A stretch of DNA of 14,100 nt from Planctomycetota bacterium. Lineage in GTDB: Bacteria; Planctomycetota; Phycisphaerae; FEN-1346. Below, in pieces: positions 1 to 7,828 of this stretch (position 1 is its first letter; each line of letters starts with the position of its first letter). The stretch spans positions 1 through 14,100 of the forward strand of contig JAPLMO010000390.1 of assembly GCA_026386995.1 (NCBI GenBank), written 5' to 3'. The notes below the pieces were generated by a model. It was not told the origin of the DNA. It saw nothing but the letters and a program-made list of their open reading frames with translations, and searched no databases. The translations under genes and the position numbers were made by a program.

Positions 1-1
1 T

Positions 2-1444
2 CTGTCGCAGGCGGACCTGATGGGCGCGACGCTGCCGCGCAGGTTCGGCGGCCTGAACCTGCCGGGCATCGTCTACACGATGGCCACCGAGATGGTCAGC
101 CGGGCCGACGCCGGCCTGATGAATATCTTTGGTCTCCAGGGCATCGCCGAGACGATCAATATGTTTGCGTCGGAGGAGCAGAAGGCGGCCTACCTGCCGC
201 GCTTCGCCGCCGGCGAAGTGACCGGCGCGATGGTCCTGACGGAACCCGACGCCGGCAGCGACCTCCAGAATGTGCAACTGCGTGCGTACCAGGACGAGCA
301 GGGCCAGTGGCGCCTCCAGGGCGTCAAACGGTTCATCACGAACGGTTGCGGCGAGGTGCTGCTGGTGCTGGCGCGGAGCGAGCCGGACGAAACGGGCGGC
401 CTGGGCCTGAGCCTGTTCATCGCCGACGGCGGGCCGGCCATTCGCATCCGCCGCACCGAGGTCAAGATGGGCATCCACGGGTCGCCGACGTGCGAGATGC
501 AGTTCAACGACGCCCCCGCGCAACTGGTGGGCGAGCGGCGGCGGGGCCTGGTGACCTACGTCATGGCGCTGATGAACGGGGCACGCATCGGCATCGCGGC
601 GCAGAGCCTGGGCATCGCCGAGGCGGCCTTCCGCGTGGCGCGGAACTACGCGGCCACGCGCATCCAGTTCGGACGCTCGATCGACAAGTTCCCCGCGGTG
701 GCCGACCTCCTGGCCGAAATGAAACTGGCCATTGAGTCCAGCCGCGCGCTCTTGTACGAGGCCACCCTTGCGGCCGACTTCGAGTACGTCCTGGAGGTGG
801 CCACGGAGCGCGAGGCCGACCCGGCGAAGCGGTCGGAACTGAACAAGGAACAGAAGCGGTACAAGCGCCTTGCGGGCCTCCTGACGCCCACGGCCAAGTA
901 TTACCTGAGCGAGATGGCCAACCGCGTGACGTACGAGGCGATCAGCGTCCTGGGCGGCTCGGGGTACATGAAGGACTATCCGCTGGAACAGTTGTACCGC
1001 GACGCCCGGATCACCTCGATCTACGAGGGGACGAGCCAGTTGCAGGTCCTGGCGGCGATACGCGGTGTGACGAGCGGGACGGCCGAGAAACGGTTCGTGG
1101 AGTTGGCCGCCGCCGCGCCGCCGGCCGGCCTGGAGGCCGAGGCGGGGGCGCTGAAGGCCGTCCGCGAGAAACTTGTCGCCGCCGTCGAGTACGTCAAGAA
1201 GAACCAGTCGGCCGACTACCTGGACCTTTACGCCCGGCCGCTGGTGGACGCGGCGACGGACGTCTACCTGGGGTACCTGTGGCTGGAGATGGCGCGGTAC
1301 TCGGCGGCAAAGGCCACGAGCGCCCGCCGGTTCATCAGCCGGGCGACCGGCCGGTGCGAGCAGGGGCTGCGCCTCATCACCAGCGGCGACCGCTCGACGC
1401 TGGATGCCTTTGACGTGCTGGTCGGGCCGACGTTCGGGGAATAG
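2..1444 (+). CDS. Acyl-CoA dehydrogenase, long type with C-terminal extension (5' end cut by window)
   Basis: FAD-dependent oxidation of an acyl-CoA to the trans-2-enoyl-CoA, with electrons normally passed to ETF. The frame is open to the left edge and the first visible residues already lie inside the N-terminal helical domain, so the true start is upstream; the ATG at 20 is only an internal methionine. The family signatures appear in order: TEPDAGSD (near 240-265), FITNG (near 330), the middle beta-domain segment GIHGSPTCEMQF (near 470-500), the helix segment with ATRIQFGRSI (near 655-680), GGSGYMKDYP (near 950-980) and IYEGTSQLQ (near 1018-1044). The Glu in YEGTSQ aligns with the catalytic base of medium-chain acyl-CoA dehydrogenase. 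About 130 residues follow that motif, as in the roughly 600-residue subfamily with an acyl-CoA dehydrogenase C-terminal domain (DmdC-like or FadE-like). Substrate chain length cannot be told from sequence. It ends 36 bp before the next gene. Confidence 0.93.
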   Translation: MSQADLMGATLPRRFGGLNLPGIVYTMATEMVSRADAGLMNIFGLQGIAETINMFASEEQKAAYLPRFAAGEVTGAMVLTEPDAGSDLQNVQLRAYQDEQGQWRLQGVKRFITNGCGEVLLVLARSEPDETGGLGLSLFIADGGPAIRIRRTEVKMGIHGSPTCEMQFNDAPAQLVGERRRGLVTYVMALMNGARIGIAAQSLGIAEAAFRVARNYAATRIQFGRSIDKFPAVADLLAEMKLAIESSRALLYEATLAADFEYVLEVATEREADPAKRSELNKEQKRYKRLAGLLTPTAKYYLSEMANRVTYEAISVLGGSGYMKDYPLEQLYRDARITSIYEGTSQLQVLAAIRGVTSGTAEKRFVELAAAAPPAGLEAEAGALKAVREKLVAAVEYVKKNQSADYLDLYARPLVDAATDVYLGYLWLEMARYSAAKATSARRFISRATGRCEQGLRLITSGDRSTLDAFDVLVGPTFGE

Positions 1445-1480
1445 CCGGGTGGTTGACGGCGCACTAAGAGAGGACCGCTC

Positions 1481-1942
1481 ATGGCACGATGGGAGCGAGA
1501 TCCAAAGTTGAGGCGGAATCTGACGTGGCTGCTGGCGGCGGCGGAGGCCCTGGCGCTGACGTTGAACTTCTACTTCGTGTTCTCGGCCTACCTGAGGCGC
1601 GTGATGGTGGTGATCATGCCGAAACTTCCGAGCGATACGACGCTTCTGGTCGTGGCGATCGTGGCGACGGCCCTCTGGCTGGCGGTCGTGGCCGTGCAAG
1701 CCGTCTTGTACATCCGCGGGCGCGAGCGGGCCCGGATGGCTTTTCTCATCGAGAACGGGGCGATGATCTTGCTGGGGGCGGTCTGGTTTATCCACAACCT
1801 GACGGGCCGAGGCGAGCCCGACGTCTATGCGACGTGGGGAGGGCTGCTCTTGCCGCTCGTGACGCTTTTCCCGCTCCTGTGGCCGCTGATGTCATTGCGG
1901 CCGCCGTCGAAGGCCGGCGGGGCGGGGGGCACCATGCCGTAA
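1481..1942 (+). CDS. Small hypothetical membrane protein with four predicted helices
   Basis: A 153-residue protein I do not recognise. Hydrophobic segments at about residues 14-36, 53-77, 88-106 and 118-139 suggest four transmembrane helices. The N-terminus is short and basic (MARWERDPKLRR), there is a basic loop after the second helix (RGRERAR), and the tail is a short Gly/Pro-rich stretch. By the positive-inside rule the N-terminus and the middle loop would be cytoplasmic. There are no cysteines, no conserved polar motif and no catalytic residues that I can pick out. The start is supported by a good ribosome-binding site, AAGAGAGGA at 1466-1474, six bases before the ATG. The gene lies 36 bp after the acyl-CoA dehydrogenase gene and may be co-transcribed with it, but nothing else ties them together. 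Codon use matches its neighbours, which supports a real gene. Confidence 0.78.
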   Translation: MARWERDPKLRRNLTWLLAAAEALALTLNFYFVFSAYLRRVMVVIMPKLPSDTTLLVVAIVATALWLAVVAVQAVLYIRGRERARMAFLIENGAMILLGAVWFIHNLTGRGEPDVYATWGGLLLPLVTLFPLLWPLMSLRPPSKAGGAGGTMP

Positions 1943-1964
1943 GGCGGTCCTTGGCGCATTATTA

Positions 1965-1994
1965 GTGACGCCGCAGCGCCGCCTTCTATAGAAT
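1965..1994 (+). promoter_or_regulatory. Possible sigma-70-type promoter for bamA
   Basis: GTGACG at 1965-1970 and TAGAAT at 1989-1994 are separated by 18 bp, giving a moderate match to the -35 and -10 consensus. It lies in the 106-bp gap between the small membrane protein gene and bamA, in a locally AT-richer patch. It would leave a leader of about 48 bases. Assigned by eye only. Confidence 0.4.
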
Positions 1995-2048
1995 GTCGTC
2001 GTTGTCTGTGGAAACGTTGACACCGCACGGACGCTTGGGGCGTACCCG

Positions 2049-4397
2049 ATGAGCCGTAAGGCACTTGGCGGGGGATCGCAGCGCGTGGCCCGAGGGCTGG
2101 CCCTCCTGGCGGTGCTCGGCGCGGTCCTGACTGCGCCGCTGGCCCGCGTCGGTGGCGGCGAGGCCGAGGCCACCGGCGAGCGGATCATCCGCGTGGTCGT
2201 CCGGGGCAACGTCCGCGTCACAACACACCGCATCCTGGGCCAGATGCGCCTGCGCGAGGGCAGCACGTACTCCCCCGCCGCCGTCGACGAAGACCTGAAG
2301 CGCATCCACGCCCTGGGCGAGTTCGACAACGTCATCCTTCGCCCCGAAAAGACCCCCGAGGGCCTCGTTCTGGTGGTGGAAGTCACGGAGCGGCCCGTCC
2401 TTGAGCGGCTGATCTTCGAGGGCAACCGCAAGTTCTCCGACAAGGACCTGACGGACACGGTCGGCGTCACGCCCGGCAGCCTCCTGGACCGCAACAAGAT
2501 TTTCCAGGGCGCGCGGGCCATCGAGCGCAAGTACCGTGACGCGGGGTACTACTTTGCCAAGATCACGCTGGACGAGGACCTCCTGGCCTCCAGCCGCGTG
2601 GCCAAGTACACGATCACCGAAGGTCCGGGCGTCCGGGTCTCCAAGATCGTCTTTTCGGGCAACGCCTCGATCGATGCAAGCGAACTGGAGGGCAAGATCG
2701 AGACCCGGCCGTACTTTATCATCTTCAGCCCCGGCACGTTCGACCCGGAGCAACTGGCCCGCGACGTGGTCGCCGTCCGCAACTACTACATCGACCAGGG
2801 GTTCCTGGACGTCAAGGTCGACCGCGAACTGGAGTTTTCGCCGGACAAGACGCGCCTGGTCATCCACTTCATCATCGAGGAAGGGCCGCGGTACAAGGTC
2901 CGGTCGGTGTCGCTGGTGGGCTCCAAGCGGTTCGCCCCGTCGCTGCTGGGAAAGCAGATGGTGATGAAGCCCGGTGAGGCATACACGGCCGAGAACGTCC
3001 GCCACGACGTCGAGATGATCCGCGAGACTTACGGCGAGGTGGGCTATATCGACTCCTCGGTCCGCCCGACGGTCGACTTCACGGACGAGCCCGGCACGGT
3101 GGACGTGACATTGAAGATCGAGGAAGGCGCGGTCGTCCACGTCGGCGAGATCCGCATCGAAGGCAACCGGTTCACCCAGGACCGCGTCGTCCGCCGCGAA
3201 CTGCGGTTCTTCCCCGAAGAGGCCATCAACACGAAACTCATCGAGAAGGCGAAGCGGCGACTCGACGGCACGGGCCTCTTCAAGCCCGGCGCGGTCCAGA
3301 TCACGACCATCCCGACGGCCAACCCCGAGGTCGAGGACATCCTGGTGCGGGTCGAGGAGACCGAGACGGCCAACTTCATCCTGGGGGCGGGTGTGTCGAG
3401 CAACAGCGGCCTGGTGGGCAACATCTCGGTCGTCCAGCGCAACTTCGATCTGACGGACTGGCCGAAGTCGCAGCAGGAGTTCTGGCGCGGCGAGTCGTTC
3501 CGCTGGGCCGGGCAACTGGCCCAGATCGTTCTGGAGCCCGGCACGGAACTTCAGCGCTATCGCGTTGACTTCCGCGAGCCGCACCTGGCCGGCTCGGACT
3601 ACAGTTTCTCGACCAGCGCGTTCCTCTTTGACCGCAAGCGCGACTCGTACGACGAGCGGCGCATCGGCCTGAACTTCGGCTTCGGCAGGGAACTCAGCGA
3701 GAACCTCCAGGCGTTCATGAATCTCAGGCTCGAAAACATCAACATCAGCAGCATCGACGCCGACGCTCCGAAGGACGTCAGGGACGTGAAGGGCTCCTCC
3801 GGCCTGACGAGCGTCGAGGTGGGCCTCGTCAAGGACACGACCGACAGCCTGCTCTTCCCGACCGAAGGGTACCGCCTGATGGGCTCCGTGGAGCAGGCCG
3901 GCGCCCTGGGCGGCAGTTACACGTTCACCAAGGCCGTGGTCGACGGGCGGCGGTACTGGACCATCACGAAAGACGTGTTGGACCGCCGCAGCGTCCTGGC
4001 CGTGCGCGGCCGCGTGGCGAACGCCTTCGGCGACCCGCCGATCTTCGAGCGGTTCTTCGCCGGCGGCCAGGGGAGCATCAGGGGCTTCAAGTTCCGCGGC
4101 GTTGGGCCGCATGAGAACGACACCGCCATCGGCGGCGACTTCATGGCCTTGGGCTCGGCCGAGTACCAGTTCCCGATCTTCGAGAAGACCCTCCAGGGCG
4201 TGCTGTTCCTTGACACCGGTACGGTCGAGAAGAACATCAGTTTCGGCTCGTGGCGGGCGTCGGTGGGCTTCGGCGTCCGCTTCACGGTGCCGTTCTTCGG
4301 GCCGGTGCCGTTCGCGCTGGACTTCGGCATCCCGATCGCCAAGAAGAGCGGCGATGAGACGGAGATCTTCTCGTTCTCGATCGGGACGTCGTTCTAA
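2049..4397 (+). CDS. bamA: Outer membrane protein assembly factor BamA (Omp85 family)
   Basis: Central subunit of the machinery that folds and inserts beta-barrel proteins into the outer membrane. It has 782 residues, close to the usual BamA length of about 800. A basic N-terminus and a hydrophobic stretch at about residues 13-32 form the signal sequence for export. Five POTRA repeats follow, starting at about residues 45, 117, 195, 280 and 362. Each carries the typical pattern of a short strand, a Gly-Asn or Gly-Ser turn (RGN, EGNRKF, SGNASI, VGSKRF, EGNRF) and a closing strand (VEVTERP, IEEGP, VEETET). The rest, from about residue 440, is the 16-strand barrel. Its hallmark loop-6 motif is seen as GSIRGF at about residues 675-680, and the protein ends in a terminal phenylalanine (GTSF), as needed for recognition by the Bam machine. 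The ATG at 2049 is preceded only by a weak GGGG. The ompH-like gene follows after 90 bp, a common pairing. Confidence 0.95.
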   Translation: MSRKALGGGSQRVARGLALLAVLGAVLTAPLARVGGGEAEATGERIIRVVVRGNVRVTTHRILGQMRLREGSTYSPAAVDEDLKRIHALGEFDNVILRPEKTPEGLVLVVEVTERPVLERLIFEGNRKFSDKDLTDTVGVTPGSLLDRNKIFQGARAIERKYRDAGYYFAKITLDEDLLASSRVAKYTITEGPGVRVSKIVFSGNASIDASELEGKIETRPYFIIFSPGTFDPEQLARDVVAVRNYYIDQGFLDVKVDRELEFSPDKTRLVIHFIIEEGPRYKVRSVSLVGSKRFAPSLLGKQMVMKPGEAYTAENVRHDVEMIRETYGEVGYIDSSVRPTVDFTDEPGTVDVTLKIEEGAVVHVGEIRIEGNRFTQDRVVRRELRFFPEEAINTKLIEKAKRRLDGTGLFKPGAVQITTIPTANPEVEDILVRVEETETANFILGAGVSSNSGLVGNISVVQRNFDLTDWPKSQQEFWRGESFRWAGQLAQIVLEPGTELQRYRVDFREPHLAGSDYSFSTSAFLFDRKRDSYDERRIGLNFGFGRELSENLQAFMNLRLENINISSIDADAPKDVRDVKGSSGLTSVEVGLVKDTTDSLLFPTEGYRLMGSVEQAGALGGSYTFTKAVVDGRRYWTITKDVLDRRSVLAVRGRVANAFGDPPIFERFFAGGQGSIRGFKFRGVGPHENDTAIGGDFMALGSAEYQFPIFEKTLQGVLFLDTGTVEKNISFGSWRASVGFGVRFTVPFFGPVPFALDFGIPIAKKSGDETEIFSFSIGTSF

Positions 4398-4473
4398 AAA
4401 AAATTACCTAGTGATTCCCGGTCCGTTTATCCGATAATAGAGCAGGGCCATTCCGGGCTTATGTCCTCTAGGG

Positions 4474-4481
4474 AAAAGGAG
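4474..4481 (+). promoter_or_regulatory. Ribosome-binding site that fixes the ompH start
   Basis: AAAAGGAG lies six bases before the ATG at 4488. It sits inside the longer open frame that begins at ATG 4461, which has no comparable site in front of it. The later ATG also places a clean signal peptide at the N-terminus, so it is the better start. Confidence 0.75.
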
Positions 4482-4487
4482 CAAGGT

Positions 4488-5138
4488 ATGCGTAGTGCAA
4501 GGTGGATGTTGGTTGCCGTGGTAGGGATCGCCGTGCTGGCCGGGACGTCGGCGTCCGCTTGGGCGGAATTCAAGGCGGGGGTGGTGGACACGGTTTACGT
4601 CGTCAACGAGTATAGCCGCACCAAAGACGCCAACGACGATCTGAAGACCGAGATGGACTCCCTCCGGGCCGTTGCCGAGCCCAAGTTCAAGCGGGTCCAG
4701 GAACTTCAACTCCGCCGTGACGGTTTCAACCGCAGCAGCGACGAGTGGAAGAAGGCCAACGAAGAGTTCGTGAAGGCCCAGGTCGACTACCAGGCATGGT
4801 TCCTCCCCGAGCAGGCCAAGATCGAGTGGAAGCACCGCGACGTGCTGCTCGACATGTACCGCCAGATCGGCATCGAGTCCGCCAAGATCGCCAAGGCCAA
4901 GGGCCTCGATATCGTCTTCACGAAGGCGTTCCTGATGCCGCCGCAGATCGACGTCAACGAGGCCCAGGGCCTCGATGACCTGAAGCAGCGCATCATCAAC
5001 CAGCGCATCCTGTTCCCAACGAACATCGCAGACCTCACGAAAGATGTTCTGGAGGCGCTCAACGCCGAGTACAAGCCGAAGAAGGCCCCCGAGACGAAGG
5101 CCCCGGCCGCTCCGGCAGCCCCGGCCCCGAAGGGCTAG
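4488..5138 (+). CDS. skp: OmpH/Skp family periplasmic chaperone
   Basis: Small periplasmic holdase that keeps unfolded outer-membrane proteins soluble on their way to BamA. From ATG 4488 it has 216 residues. A signal peptide has a basic start (MRSARW), a hydrophobic core and a likely cleavage after AWA (residues 25-27). The mature start, FKAGVVDTVYVVNEY, is the beta-strand that opens OmpH proteins. A long charged helical region follows, rich in Lys, Glu, Gln and Arg (about residues 45-130), which would form the coiled-coil tentacles. It then returns to KGLDIVFTKAFL, the closing strand of the body domain. The C-terminal tail is Ala/Pro/Lys-rich (about the last 25 residues) and probably disordered; Escherichia coli Skp is shorter (about 160 residues) and lacks such a tail. 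The position right after bamA supports the assignment. An intrinsic terminator follows. The family call is firm; true orthology to skp is less certain. Confidence 0.88.
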   Translation: MRSARWMLVAVVGIAVLAGTSASAWAEFKAGVVDTVYVVNEYSRTKDANDDLKTEMDSLRAVAEPKFKRVQELQLRRDGFNRSSDEWKKANEEFVKAQVDYQAWFLPEQAKIEWKHRDVLLDMYRQIGIESAKIAKAKGLDIVFTKAFLMPPQIDVNEAQGLDDLKQRIINQRILFPTNIADLTKDVLEALNAEYKPKKAPETKAPAAPAAPAPKG

Positions 5139-5225
5139 TCGGCAGCCTGTAAAGAAGGTCGGGTGACCGGCGGCCTGCGGCAACGCGGTCGGCCGGGGGC
5201 CGGGCCTCGTCCAAAGCCTGTCAGC

Positions 5226-5266
5226 GCCATGCCCACGCCGCGAAATGCGTGGGCATGGCCTTTTTT
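5226..5266 (+). terminator. Rho-independent terminator after ompH
   Basis: A perfect 13-bp inverted repeat (5226-5238 with 5247-5259, stem GCCATGCCCACGC) has an 8-base loop and is followed by one C and six Ts (5261-5266). It lies 87 bp after the ompH stop and should end the bamA-ompH transcript. This is the only classical stem-plus-T-run terminator I see in the window. Confidence 0.93.
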
Positions 5267-5337
5267 CGCGCGAGTGCGATTCGCCGTATTTAGCCCCCCG
5301 TGAATACACGGGTATCTGTTTAGCGTAGAGCGCCGGG

Positions 5338-5371
5338 TGGCATGGTCACGCTGTTGCGTGACCATGTGCCA
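5338..5371. repeat. Hairpin within composite element (GGTCACGC stem)
   Basis: CATGGTCACGC (5341-5351) pairs with GCGTGACCATG (5356-5366) around a TGTT loop. Outer GTGGC and GCCAC sequences extend the pairing after a two-base bulge. There is no T-run after it, so it is not a standard terminator. Confidence 0.75.
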
Positions 5372-5395
5372 CGAACGGCGCATGGCCCGCACCGC

Positions 5396-5477
5396 GGTGT
5401 GGCACGGCTGGCTTGCCCAGCCGTGGTGGTAGGCCCGCGACGTTTCCCACGGCGGGGCAAGCCAGCCGTGCCACACC
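5396..5477. repeat. Large palindrome: two inverted CACGGCTG-N7-CAGCCGTG units
   Basis: The arms 5396-5418 and 5455-5477 form a perfect 23-bp inverted repeat around a 36-base centre. Each half also forms a unit by itself: CACGGCTG (5403-5410), seven bases, CAGCCGTG (5418-5425); and CACGGCGG (5448-5455), seven bases, CAGCCGTG (5463-5470). It can therefore fold either as one long stem or as two short hairpins. The same design, with a different centre, occurs at 12591-12674. Confidence 0.8.
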
Positions 5478-5571
5478 CGTTATTGCGGGGTGCGCCACAT
5501 GCTAAACACGTACCGGTGTATTCACCGGGGGTAAGGCGTGGCCCCCCTTGCTCTGCCCCGCGGTGCGTAAC

Positions 5572-5600
5572 TTGACGCCGGGGGGCCGGTTCACTATTCT
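5572..5600 (+). promoter_or_regulatory. Sigma-70-type promoter for the PA14/PKD protein gene
   Basis: TTGACG (5572-5577) and TATTCT (5595-5600) are exactly 17 bp apart. Transcription would start near 5607, leaving a leader of about 27 bases before the GTG at 5634. That GTG is served by GAGGG at 5622-5626, seven bases upstream. Confidence 0.65.
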
Positions 5601-5633
5601 AAGGTCGAGGGATTTGAGTCCGAGGGTCCAAGC

Positions 5634-7805
5634 GTGAGCCGACTATGGGGGGTAGCATCCGCACACACGCCCGAGCGCCTGGCGACCGGTGCGCCGTGGG
5701 CCGGCGGGCTTGTGGCGGCGGGGCTCATCCTCCTCGTGTGCGGCAGCGTCTGGGCCGCTGCGATCGAGCCGTCCGCGCCGTGGCTCTCGGCGGACTGGAC
5801 CGCCCGCCGCGTCGTTGAGGCCAAGGTCCAGGCCACGCGGGCCGCCGGCAGCGAAGCGGCCGTCTGCACGTTCTTCCACGGCGGCCTGGCGAAGGCCGAC
5901 GGCAGCGACATCCGCGTGGCCGTCCGCGGCCGCCATCTGGTCGGCCATCGCGTCATCCAGATGGGGCCGGGCGACTTTTGCCGCATCGCCTTTGCCGCCG
6001 CCAGGGAAGACTCTCGCTACTACGTCTACTATGGCAACCCGAAGGCGCCGGCCCCCGAGCCATGGGAACCCCAGCGCGGCCTCCTGATGGAAGTCCGCCG
6101 GTGGCCGGGCGGCCACGCCGACAAGATCGAGCAGGTCCTGGCCGCATGGGCCAAGGCGACACCTCTCGGCGCCGATTTCGTCGACCACATCTCGTTCGCC
6201 TTCAATCCGTTCGGCGAGAGCGACATGCCAGCCATCTTCCACTACGTCGGCTGGTTCGTGCCGCCGACGACCGGCATGTACCAGATCGCCACGTCGTCCA
6301 ACGGCGGCTCCTGGGTCCTCATTGACGACAAGCCCGTCGTGGACTGGGCCGGCGCCCACGGCCCCGTGGGCGATGCGCGGCACGCCGCGCCCGTAGCGCT
6401 GACGGCCGATCGGCACAAACTGGAGTACTGGAACCTCAGCCCCGGGTTGCCCGTCATGATGGTGGCCGGGTGGGAGGGGTCGCAGCAGGCCGGGGTATTC
6501 GAGCCGATCCCGGCGAAGGTCTTCCTGCCGGTCGCCGAGGCGACCCTGATCGAAACGGACCTTCCGGGAGAGCGCCTCGTGGCCGACTTCTTCCCCGCCA
6601 GCGCCGGCGAAACGTGGTGGCCCGAACAGTACGCGGTGCGCATGCAGTTTAAGAACCTCAGCAAAGGCTTCGGCGCCCAGAGCAATGCGAAGTTCGCGTG
6701 GGATTTCGGCGACGGCCAGTCCGGCACCGCTGCAAACCCCACACATATCTACCTAGCCAACGGCGACTACACGGTCTCCCTGAAGGTCAACCGCGTGGCC
6801 GACTCCAGCACCTTCCGCACCAAGGTCCGCGTAGAACGCAACTGGCGGAAGCAGACCGACCCCGGCATGGAACCCGTCAGGAAGTACGCCGACGAAGTGG
6901 CGCAGTACGACTTTTCGACCCTCGACGTGCGGAACCTTATGGTGGCCGTCAACCTCTTTGAGCACGAGGCGATGAGCGCACCCCTCGTGGCGGCGGCCGG
7001 CGCACTGCTGAAGCGGCCGGACTTCAGGGAGGGGGAAGCACCGCGGCTGGGCCTTCTCATGTCCGACCACCTCCGCAAACTCGGGAAGTCCAGGGAGGCC
7101 GCGGCGGCGCTCGGCGAGTTGGAGGCCCGCCTCAAGACCCCCGGCACCAAGGCCCAGACCGCTGTTGAGATCGGCGAGGTGCTCCTGAGGGACCTCCGCC
7201 GCTGGGACGAGGCCGAGAAGGAGTATCAGCGGGCACTGAAGACGTACGCCACCAGCGGGGCCGACCTCATTCTCCGCCGCGCACACGTCGGCCTGGGCGA
7301 TGTGTGGCGCCATCGCGGCGATGGCGACAAGGCCCGCGCGGAGTACGGCGCCGCGACCGCGATCAAGGTCCATAGCCTGCCGCCCAACGAGGCCGCCGTC
7401 CGCGTCGGAACGCTCGCCCGCTATGTGGAAGACTACACGCGCCAGTCGCAGTGGGAATGGGTGACGAAGTTCCTCGACGATTGGGCCTGGGAGTTCCCGG
7501 CCGATAAACTCAAAGGCAACTGGTCCCTTCTGAAGGCCTCGGCCCTTGCGGCCCAGGGCAAGAAGGCCGACGCCGTCGACGAGGCCATGGACGTCCTCGG
7601 CGCCAACCCCCAGAGCCCGTACGCCGTGCGCCTCTTGATGCTCGCGGCCGGGTGCCAGGTCGCCCTCGGCCAGACCGACAAGGCGCGCCTCTTGCTCCAG
7701 ACGGCCTCCGACGATTATCCCGAAGACCCCGACCAGGCCAAGGCTCGCACGCGCCTCATGGCCCTCGGCGGGCCGCTGCAGACCGAGAAACCGAAGAAGC
7801 CCTGA
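5634..7805 (+). CDS. Exported DUF2341-PA14-PKD-TPR protein of unknown function
   Basis: A 723-residue protein without a recognised family name. A hydrophobic segment at about residues 22-42 is a signal peptide or membrane anchor after a 20-residue N-terminal stretch. Residues of about 52-140 resemble the DUF2341 carbohydrate-associated fold and include its hallmark YYVYYGNP near 127-134. Residues of about 179-281 look like a PA14 domain (pattern: GWFVPPTTGMYQI, then an Asp-rich VLIDDKPVVDW). Residues of about 350-397 are a clear PKD domain (WDFGDG, then NPTHIY and GDYTVSLKV). Residues of about 464-719 are helical TPR-type repeats with a short basic tail. DUF2341, PA14 and PKD domains are typically found in cell-surface carbohydrate-binding or adhesion proteins, and TPRs mediate protein contacts, so an envelope-associated binding or scaffold role is plausible but inferred. 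No catalytic motif is visible. The GTG start is supported by GAGGG and by the promoter just upstream. Confidence 0.85.
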   Translation: MSRLWGVASAHTPERLATGAPWAGGLVAAGLILLVCGSVWAAAIEPSAPWLSADWTARRVVEAKVQATRAAGSEAAVCTFFHGGLAKADGSDIRVAVRGRHLVGHRVIQMGPGDFCRIAFAAAREDSRYYVYYGNPKAPAPEPWEPQRGLLMEVRRWPGGHADKIEQVLAAWAKATPLGADFVDHISFAFNPFGESDMPAIFHYVGWFVPPTTGMYQIATSSNGGSWVLIDDKPVVDWAGAHGPVGDARHAAPVALTADRHKLEYWNLSPGLPVMMVAGWEGSQQAGVFEPIPAKVFLPVAEATLIETDLPGERLVADFFPASAGETWWPEQYAVRMQFKNLSKGFGAQSNAKFAWDFGDGQSGTAANPTHIYLANGDYTVSLKVNRVADSSTFRTKVRVERNWRKQTDPGMEPVRKYADEVAQYDFSTLDVRNLMVAVNLFEHEAMSAPLVAAAGALLKRPDFREGEAPRLGLLMSDHLRKLGKSREAAAALGELEARLKTPGTKAQTAVEIGEVLLRDLRRWDEAEKEYQRALKTYATSGADLILRRAHVGLGDVWRHRGDGDKARAEYGAATAIKVHSLPPNEAAVRVGTLARYVEDYTRQSQWEWVTKFLDDWAWEFPADKLKGNWSLLKASALAAQGKKADAVDEAMDVLGANPQSPYAVRLLMLAAGCQVALGQTDKARLLLQTASDDYPEDPDQAKARTRLMALGGPLQTEKPKKP

Positions 7806-7828
7806 TGGGGCTTACGCCCGCTTGCCCC

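Larger units (their letters stand above)
5291..5534. repeat. Composite palindromic intergenic element bounded by imperfect inverted repeats
   Basis: The outer arms at 5291-5324 and 5501-5534 are inverted copies of each other (28 of 34 positions identical by hand alignment). Each arm contains its own small hairpin: 5297-5312 (stem CCCGTG, loop AATA) and 5513-5528 (stem CCGGTG, loop TATT). Between the arms lie two more hairpins, at 5338-5371 and 5396-5477. No open frame here looks like a gene. The layout resembles a mosaic of REP-like units (BIME-like) or a small non-autonomous inverted-repeat element. I see no clear target-site duplication at its edges. It separates the ompH terminator from the promoter of the next gene, so it belongs to neither transcript by necessity. 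No open frame within it looks able to encode a transposase. Confidence 0.75.

Noticed and set aside
2017..2022. Perfect TTGACA just upstream of bamA
   Set aside because: No -10-like sequence occurs 16-18 bp downstream; the region there is GC-rich and runs into the coding start.
1986..4112. A long open frame (over 700 codons) on the minus strand opposite bamA
   Set aside because: It mirrors a clear bamA gene in GC-rich DNA, where antisense frames stay open because of third-position G/C. Its translation is low-complexity (rich in Val, Ala, Leu, Asp and Arg) with no family motif. The same applies to long minus-strand frames opposite lepA, hdrB and hdrA.
4461..4487. Earlier in-frame ATG for the ompH-like protein
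   Set aside because: It has no ribosome-binding site, and the nine extra residues would precede a perfect signal peptide that starts at ATG 4488, which has AAAAGGAG six bases upstream.
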